Origin: Larix sibirica
Lineage: Eukaryota > Streptophyta > Pinopsida > Pinales > Pinaceae
Reading direction: 5' to 3'
Assembly: GCA_004151065.3 (NCBI GenBank)
Contig: NWUY0300001167.1
Coordinates: 1 to 13,842 of the forward strand
DNA length: 13,842 bases
Under the pieces are notes generated by a model. It made no database searches and was not told the DNA's origin. It was given only the letters and a program-made list of their open reading frames with translations. A program made the position numbers and the translations under genes. This document shows positions 7,822 through 13,842 of this stretch, piece by piece. Numbering within the stretch: the first letter of the stretch is position 1; every line of letters begins with the position of its first letter.

Positions 7822-9039
7822 TTTCTTTTTTTCAAGTCCTTGTAAATAAATATAAAAAAAATGAAAAAATTAAATTAAAATAAAAAAAATGGAAAAAATG
7901 CAATTAGTTGAATTGTGAAAACCCGCTTCTGGCATAGTCCAACAAAATTTTATTAGCTTGCATGGTAAGATTCAAATAAATGTTGTCTTTTATAATTTTT
8001 CTGGTTCCTCCAATCAATCATGCTCGAGAGTCGAGATGGATAATAAGAATTTCCTTAAGGTTCTCCTTCCAACAAGTTTTATTCCATCGACATCAACACA
8101 TTTTCTAGGCATAAAAATCGAGATTTTTATGGTACCTGCGGGTTCTACATGCCTCAATGATAGGTTATCTTTTCATTAACTAGGGGGATTCATTAATGCC
8201 ACCTAAATGATGGATTCTACAGGTCATTCGACATCAAAAAATCCATTCATTCTTGTCAAATTGTACCTTGGTGCTTTGATACCCATTGATATTATTGTTG
8301 GGCTATCTCACATTGGTTAATGATCATCCTTAAGGGTCAGTGATCCAACGAATCCTTCCATGTTCGAACACAACACATCTATTCACATTGTTGGATTGCA
8401 CCATGCGTGTTTGGGATGAAGACTTTGCAAGCCAGTTGTTAATTACAGAAATAAGGGAATCCTGTAAATTAGACATTTTTAGCAATTCTTTGGATTTTTT
8501 AGCAGTTTTTTGTTTACATCAGGAAGACTATTTGATAAAATATGAGTTCTTTGGTTTAGAACAGAGGAGTTCCCTTGTGTTGTAGCCAATTTTTGTTGCA
8601 ATAACTGAGTTGATTTCTTTGCTACAAAGACTATTCTAGAATTTTAGCTTCATCAGAAGAGACTTATGTTTCAACAAATAGAGTTATTTTGTTTGGTTAG
8701 TTTTTTTTTTGTTAAAAATGGTTCTTTTTCTACAAGGAGTTTAGAGAATTTCATTTACACATTAGATGGGAATAGGTCGTGGCATGATTATCAGTTTTTT
8801 TCAGCAGTGCTCCAATGATCCCCTATTGTCAAATTCAAATCAGGTATTCAAGTGAAAAAGGTATGATCTGTTTATTTTATCTTAGTATTGAGAAACTTTA
8901 ACATATGATGTTATTTTATATTAGTTTATATTATCATTCCTTTATAAGACTACCCTTGTCAATTTTCATATTGTTTCCTTGTCAAATTAGAACTCTTTCA
9001 TTATTTTATTTTAATTTCATCCAGGAAAATAGCTATATT
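7822..9039. other. Unassigned AT-rich sequence downstream of pol
   Basis: About 1.2 kb with no recognisable domain. It begins with A-rich DNA (7845-7900) as is common between pol and the 3' LTR of gypsy elements. A purine-rich 'tagggggatt' at 8181-8190 could be a remnant polypurine tract, but no TG-start LTR follows it. A plus-strand frame between 8196 and 8585 reads mostly open, with stops near 8208, 8277 and 8331, and encodes nothing I recognise. The rest (8586-9039) has stops in all frames. It is likely the element's 3' untranslated region and LTR remains, but this is inference from position only. Confidence 0.5.
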
Positions 9040-9320
9040 TCTATTAAAAAAAATATGTAAATGTGTCCATACAATCCTCCATAAAGGAGATAGCCAAAAT
9101 CTGACCGTCATAAATCAAACAAACCGAAAAACAGATCACCCAATATCCACAACAACATCCTGAAAGGCCAAAAAGTAACCAAAGAGTGTCAACACAAGAG
9201 ACACACCCGAACCCAAAAAAATATAAAAAGAAAGAAGAAGCAACTAAATAATATTACAGCCGCCAAAATAGATAACCCCAGCCACCAAAAAGAGACCCCA
9301 ATTACCAGCAAGAGGATCTT
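9040..9320 (-). mobile_element. Possible 3' tail of a LINE on the minus strand
   Basis: This block is strikingly A/C-rich on the plus strand, so G/T-rich on the minus strand, unlike its neighbours. Read on the minus strand it has runs such as 'ggtggctggggttatc' and 'ggatgttgttgtggat', and it ends in a T-run followed by 'aatagaaatata'. Long G/T-rich 3' untranslated regions ending in a T- or A-rich tail are common in plant LINEs. No endonuclease or RT coding is present, so only a tail would remain. The call rests on composition alone. Confidence 0.28.
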
Positions 9321-9328
9321 ACTATAAT

Positions 9329-9410
9329 AACAGAATAACCAGAATATCAGTCATTATATCACTATCACTATATAACAGAATAACTTATATCACTACAATA
9401 ACAGAATAAC
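9329..9410. repeat. Degenerate short repeat around 'aacagaataac'
   Basis: The 11-mer 'aacagaataac' occurs three times, at 9329-9339, 9374-9384 and 9400-9410, with 'tatatcact'-like spacers (9355-9393). It is a small low-complexity expansion. The following 9411-9648 contains no gene, promoter or structure I can identify. Confidence 0.6.
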
Positions 9411-9648
9411 CATTGTACCTGTTCTCACACATGCTTATAAATCATACATATACGATCTTGTCAGCCAGTATATTGGCAAACCTGTAGATTGACAACCAGT
9501 AGATGCCAACTTATACACATACGTATTACCTTCCATTTGAAACCTGACTTACCCCGTCTTCTCTATGCCTTATCGAACCTCAGTTGTAGTTGAAAGAATA
9601 TCGATATTAGGCATTTAGCTCTTTGTCAGTGGTGTGGGTAAATTCAAC

Positions 9649-12111
9649 ATGTTTCCCACTCATTGTGAAGAAATGGATTCCATTGAAAGTTTGGAGAAAT
9701 ATCCTCACGGTAAGCAGGTGTTTTAGCAGATAGGTTGGTACTCCTTCTTCGATAAATTGTGGGGGCGCAATGAATATGTGACCAGAGAGTTTTCCCTCAT
9801 CTTTGATGGGGCTTGTGCTAATATCAAGGGTTTGTTGGTTTCATTCTCTGAGGCATCGATTGCATTTTCTACAGGTTTTACCCAGACTAGGGAAAGATGG
9901 TTCAAAAACCAACATTTAAAAAATCCAGATGCATGGAAAGAGTTTGTGGAAGATAGAAATATTCAATTGGATTGGAAGAGGGGGTGCAACATAACATGTT
10001 TACAACACATTGAGGTAATATAATTTTCTTCCTGCAAAAATATTTCACGAGTGAAGGGTGTTATAGCTTAGTTTTCTTATACCATATTCGGATCCTGTTG
10101 CATATAAAGGGGGATGATCTAATGAATACCATGGAAGAGCCTCACAAATATCACAATGACGAAATAGAAGCGGCCCAGTCATTCCCATAATAGCCTGAAT
10201 CGTCATGGCTTAATACGATTATTGTTTATTACAGAGTTGCAAAAAGTGAATTCATCTTGGGAGCTCGGGGTTTGGTATCAAATTCCCCTACGGCACAGGC
10301 AGAACCAAAACAATTGGTTTCTGAATCCTCGAGAAGACGAATTAGGGTAAAGCCCCAAATTCTTGAAGATGTTGTTATGGGTCCAAGATTGACCAGGAAG
10401 AAAAATGCAGAGCTGATAGAGACTATTAAAACAACTACAGGGGAACCTACAACTACAAATTTTTCCTTTGAAGCATTACCTAAATGTCTCAGAACCCTTT
10501 ATCCACAAAGGAAGTCTCCAGAACCAGAAGTCCAAGTAGAATTTGAAGCACCGGACCTACTAGATTTGGAGACAATAGTAGCCCCAATGGAAGAAGTTGA
10601 GCACGTTCAAGAGGTAATTCCTAATTTGTCCAAGTCTGTTGAGTAAGCACAAGATAATATTAGAAAATTAAAAAGACAAGTCTGTGAACTTTTAGGTCTT
10701 AGATAATCATATCAAATTTGAGAATGAGAAACTAAAACAAAAGGGGATGCAATTACAGATGGAACATAGTGCTCTTAAGAAGAAATTAAAATCCCTTAGG
10801 AGCCATGCTCAAAGATGTAACCAACATAATAAGAAATTGAAGAAACATAATAGGTTGCTCAAAATTAAAATGGTGAAAAAAAGCCAATACCTCCAGCTCA
10901 GAACACTGCAGGGTTAGATTTGTTAGCTACAACAACTGTAGAGGTTACTCCTCCTAAATTTTTTGAGGATAAAATGGGAACAACAAAACTTCTATTCGAG
11001 TTTGTAAATCAAATTTTAGACAATATCTGGACTGATACTTTGGATATGTCTTCGGCTCAAATTAACATTGTCAAGTGGACTAGGAAAGGTGATGAATTGT
11101 ATGATTTAGGACTTATTTATAAGCAACAATATAAATTTGAAATCCAAAGGATGCATGGAGTTTGGTTATCCAATTATTTAACCGAGGAAAAAAAGTGGAA
11201 ATTAAAAATACAGTCCTTACAGGAACAATTAACAGTTAAAGAAGATGAGAAGAGACATATGTATCAGATAGTTGTGCAAGCTATCTCTGTAGGAGCCCAT
11301 CAAAATTTTATCCCATGTATTTGCATGAGCAATGGGAAGAGTTCAGAATTTCAAGATTGAATGAAGGTAAGAAGTACGAAATAAACAATGTTGCTGATTT
11401 TATTGATCTTTATAGTGACTCTTCCCTAAGAGACAAAGATTTACTATGTGAACTTTACCAATTCAAATTATTTCTAGATAATGAATTTGAATGGAACCAA
11501 AATCCCATAGTGGGAGATGTCTAAATAAGGGCATTTTCCTCATTTATTCAAAATCATATTAAATGGGAATTGAGTATGAGATTCTTCTATAAGTGTGAGT
11601 TCCAGTCTGAAATTCATGTGAGGGGGGAGCATCTTGTGCCTGAAGCTATCTTTTCCAATCATGGTGAACTATCGAAGGATCCTAAGCAGGTGAAACAATT
11701 TAGGATAAATCAAAGAGCAACTTTGCAGGACTTTGAGGATCTTCAGTCCTATGGAACTCTTGTTTCTTTATAGGATTCAGAAACTTGTTGGAACTTATTA
11801 CCTACTGCACTTAAACAACGTGATTCTATGGGGTATCCTTTCTTCAGAATTTCCTTTTCTAGAACATATATTATGTAAAATATCTGTGTAGGAATGGTAT
11901 TCAATGGTTAGGATTGACATTTAATTTTCCCCTATTGTGGTGTAGTAGGAAAAATTATCACCTTACAGTGAAGTAGAATGATTTTGCAGAAACAAATTCT
12001 TGGGTAGAAGTTGATAAGTACCTTGGTTTTTGGGCAGAAAATGGAATTGGTCATCCATCCTACAATTGGACCAAACTTCATACAAATATGAAAGGTGGAT
12101 CGATTGCATAG
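9649..12111 (+). pseudogene. Decayed large gene of unknown function with coiled coil
   Basis: I do not recognise a named family. The remains form one protein of about 820 codons read in successive frames: frame 1 (9649-10020, TAG at 9724), frame 0 (10023 to about 10695, stops 10188, 10191, 10644), frame 1 (about 10700-10880), frame 0 (10881 to about 11305), frame 2 (to 11878, stops 11522, 11771), frame 1 (11881-12111, stop 11974). The first ATG is 9649, or 9673 (MDSIESLEKYP). The N-terminal region has VTREFSLIFDG, a WFKN string, then KYFTSEG and FLYHIRILLHIKG. That layout recalls uncharacterised repetitive proteins of land plants, possibly retrotransposon-associated; this is memory only. A basic/Pro linker (SRRRIRVKP, RLTRKK) precedes a Lys/Asn-rich coiled coil (10702-10880). 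The C-terminal half is helical and Trp-rich (EFVNQILDNIW, WVEVDKYLGFWAENGIG). Introns could explain some frame changes, but most junctions lack clear splice sites. Confidence 0.6.
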
Positions 12112-12132
12112 GGACATGCAATAAATTCCTGC

Positions 12133-12141
12133 TAGGGGAGA
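12133..12141 (+). other. Polypurine-tract candidate
   Basis: 'aggggaga' is followed directly by 'tgttgggtttc', the layout of a retroelement polypurine tract (plus-strand primer) abutting a TG-start 3' LTR. It lies about 20 bp after the last codon of the preceding pseudogene. The tract is short and nearby purine runs exist elsewhere (for example 8181), so the call is tentative. Confidence 0.35.
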
Positions 12142-12429
12142 TGTTGGGTTTCTAAATTGCATATATTTCGACTACAATTTTGGTTCCTCTATGACACTTA
12201 GCCTATCCTTTTTGTCCTTAAAATCTAAATTTTCCTTCTTTTGGATCCTAAAAAGACCTTATATATGACTCCAGGGGACACCGCAGGTACCTTAGGTCAT
12301 TTTATGTTATTGTTTCCATTATTTTGCTAAATAAGCATATTTTACTTATAAAATGGTTGATTAACGCTTATTTATAGGTTTAGCCCAAACCTGTAAATCG
12401 AGTTCTTCTAGATCCTTGCAGGTGGACAA

Positions 12430-12630
12430 ATGGAAAATGAATACATGGGTTTTCTTCAGAGTGACCTGGGCCAACTTATCCTCCTCTCATATCGGAAGAA
12501 TGTGCCACGACATTATCTCAAGCTCCATCCAAATGAAGATAGGTTACAGAATTGGGAATATGCAATTTTTCTCCTGGATTATAGGATTGACAGATCCTAC
12601 ATGATTTGTCATGATTTGATCACCTCCTAG
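12430..12630 (+). pseudogene. Coding-looking fragment, unknown protein
   Basis: An open frame of 66 codons begins MENEYMGFLQSDLGQ and ends IDRSYMICHDLITS. It is preceded by 'tagatccttgcag' (12410-12422), a plausible intron 3' splice site. It is in the same frame (frame 1) as the last segment of the upstream pseudogene and has similar composition (Trp, Tyr, Leu, Asn), so it may be a final exon or fragment of it. Alternatively it is a chance frame inside the LTR-like region. No domain is recognised. Confidence 0.25.
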
Positions 12631-12771
12631 ATTGTAATGTTTAAGAAATATCTCGAGCTTTTCTCTTTTTAGCTGTACACGAGGCATTTTCCTCTATTTT
12701 ATCTAAACTTGTTGTAACAACTGTTGAGATGAAATCTCTTAGTATTTCCTATTTCTGTCCAAGCCAGCCTT

Positions 12772-12779
12772 TATAAAAA
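12772..12779 (+). promoter_or_regulatory. TATA box candidate
   Basis: 'tataaaaa' is preceded by the GC-richer 'aagccagcct', a common context for LTR core promoters. If used, transcription would begin near 12800-12810 and read toward the end of the window. Confidence 0.4.
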
Positions 12780-12878
12780 TGTACAGTATAACTATTTTGA
12801 GGTTAACTAGAATTAGAAATCAGAGCTTGAGAGTTGATTGAGATCTTTATTTTGTTGTAACTCTCTTATGCACAAATT

Positions 12879-12884
12879 AATAAA
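12879..12884 (+). terminator. Poly(A) signal candidate (AATAAA)
   Basis: A canonical AATAAA lies about 100 bp downstream of the TATA box, the spacing expected for the R region of an LTR. It would terminate transcripts arriving from the left. Confidence 0.4.
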
Positions 12885-13010
12885 GAACCTGTTATGCGTT
12901 TATAGATTTGAAGTTTTGAACTTGTGTAGAATGTAATTTGTCACCTAAGGAGCAAGGGACCCTTTCGAAGGTACATTGCTACCAATATTTTGGCTTATCT
13001 CATATGTGTT

Positions 13011-13724
13011 GTAAGTACTTTGTTTTGTTTGTTTATTTCCTTTTGTAGATTTATTCGGTTAGAGTAAAATATGTACATTTGATGTTCTATTCTTCAAGTT
13101 TAATTTTATCATAGAATAGATAACATTCAGTAGTCATTATAAAATCATCATTAGACTTGTAAAAGAATAGGAAGTGTGCACATTGTAAGAATTAGATTGC
13201 TCATCTAAACACATTAACTTTGAGAAGAATGATTTGAAGGTGGACAAGCACCCAGGGTGTGCAAAAGGTTGTTCACCAGTAATTTTCACTAAGCACCTGT
13301 GTCTATATACTTAAAGATTTTTTGAGATTAGTCACTTAGTTTTTCAAGTTGTTAATTCTTGAATTGGTTGATATTTGAAGTTGCAAGTTTCATATTTTTC
13401 TTGACACCAATCCACCTCATCACTTTTAAATCTGAACCAATATTTGATACTTGAAATCATTCCAAGGACATATATAGAATACCTGATGTGAGTGTTGAAC
13501 AATTTGATTTAAAGAGATATTTGATTTGCATAGTTGTGTATTATTTTTAAAGTTTGAGTTAAGGTTTGATTTTCCATTCACAGGTTTAAGTTAAAATTCT
13601 AAAAGCAAATGAAGATAAAAATAATGTAATTTAGAATCCTTGAGGAAATCTTTGCATAATTAGGAATCAATCTGCATATACTTTTCCCATACTTCATAAG
13701 CCTACAAGTCATAGTCGATAATAT
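13011..13724. other. No gene seen
   Basis: T-rich sequence with stops in all six frames and no recognised motif. Short features such as 'cacccagggtgtgc' near 13250 are minor imperfect palindromes of unknown relevance. Confidence 0.6.
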
Positions 13725-13842
13725 TGTTGAACTTTGGTTGTCATTGATGTCAACTAATGTCAAAGAGGATTCAATATTCCCATGCCAGTTTGAAGAAGTA
13801 TATGAAAGATACTTTGAAGAAGTATATGGAATCCACTTTGAA
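13725..13842 (+). mobile_element. Possible 5' start of a copia-type LTR (cut by window end)
   Basis: TGTTGAACTTTGG followed by TTGTCATTGATGTCAA resembles the TGTTG start and 'cattgatgtcaa' block I recall from plant copia LTRs. No clear polypurine tract precedes it, so if it is an LTR it may be a 5' or solo LTR. The window ends before the rest can be judged. Confidence 0.3.
13789..13842. repeat. 24-bp tandem repeat, at least 2.25 copies
   Basis: Units start with 'tttgaagaagtatatg' at 13789-13812 and 13813-13836, and a third starts at 13837 and runs off the window. The first 16 bases are identical between units and the rest differ at a few positions. A short minisatellite of this type can occur inside LTR U3 regions as an enhancer-like repeat. 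Confidence 0.88.

Larger units (their letters stand above)
12142..13010 (+). repeat. Possible LTR (TG start, TATA box, poly(A) signal)
   Basis: The region starts TGTTGGG after a purine tract. It carries a TATA box (12772-12779) and an AATAAA signal (12879-12884) about 100 bp apart, then a T/G-rich stretch, as in the U3-R-U5 plan of plant gypsy LTRs. The 3' boundary is unclear, and the end given is only where LTR-like composition fades. I found no second copy upstream in the window, so it could equally be a solo LTR, an LTR whose partner has been lost, or the promoter of an unrelated transcript. Confidence 0.35.

Noticed and set aside
7958-8179. Plus-strand frame of 73 codons downstream of pol
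   Set aside because: No ATG at its start, no domain, and biased Ser/Phe composition. It is probably chance in AT-rich DNA, although it lies in the element's 3' region.
8181-8190. 'tagggggatt' as the polypurine tract of the Ty3/gypsy element
   Set aside because: No TG-start LTR, TATA box or poly(A) signal follows at the expected distance, so it was not called as a feature.
10268-10280. 'ggtttggtatcaaattc' as a tRNA-Met primer-binding site
   Set aside because: It lies inside the unknown gene's reading frame with no preceding CA-ending LTR. It matches only the short GGTATCA core.
11932-12162. Minus-strand 76-codon frame
   Set aside because: Antisense to the last segment of the unknown pseudogene, which reads better on the plus strand.

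Overview
The window is AT-rich nuclear DNA from a plant, made of layers of decayed retrotransposons with no intact protein-coding gene. The Ty3/gypsy pol domains are of the plant Athila/Tat-like type (conserved strings such as LIDLGDAIN, FLDGFSGYNQ, GLCNAPATFQ, VYMDDF). The flanks carry plant Ty1/copia-like LTR sequence. The repeat-dense, slowly eroded character and the second pseudogene suggest a large plant genome, perhaps a gymnosperm. That assignment rests on family impressions, not on a search.

Layout. Positions 1-187 look like the 3' part of a copia-type LTR, followed by a weak primer-binding site. Positions 206-1445 hold no recognisable gene, but carry a 91-bp duplication across an assembly gap (NN, 1217-1218). 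Positions 1450-7821 are a Ty3/gypsy element in plus orientation with the order gag, protease, RT, RNase H, integrase, broken by many stops and frameshifts. Within it, gag has a 126-bp in-frame tandem duplication (1714-1965). A 612-bp stretch of RT is present twice around a single N (5270). RNase H and integrase have lost active-site acidic residues. Positions 7822-9648 hold unassigned AT-rich sequence, a possible antisense LINE tail and a small degenerate repeat.

Positions 9649-12111 are the most unusual part. Joining five frame changes and a few stops gives one decayed reading of about 820 codons for a protein I cannot name. It has a folded N-terminal region, a basic and proline-rich linker, a long Lys-rich coiled coil and a helical, Trp-rich C-terminal region. 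It ends about 20 bp before a purine tract followed by TGTTGGG (12142). After that come a TATA box and AATAAA spaced as in an LTR. This raises the possibility that the gene is cargo, or an additional downstream ORF, of an LTR element.

The window closes with a possible copia-type LTR start (13725) and a 24-bp tandem repeat. The retroelement genes once worked as a unit: gag particle, protease maturation, RT/RNase H replication and integrase insertion. All are now inactive. No tRNA, rRNA, CRISPR array or intact host gene was seen.
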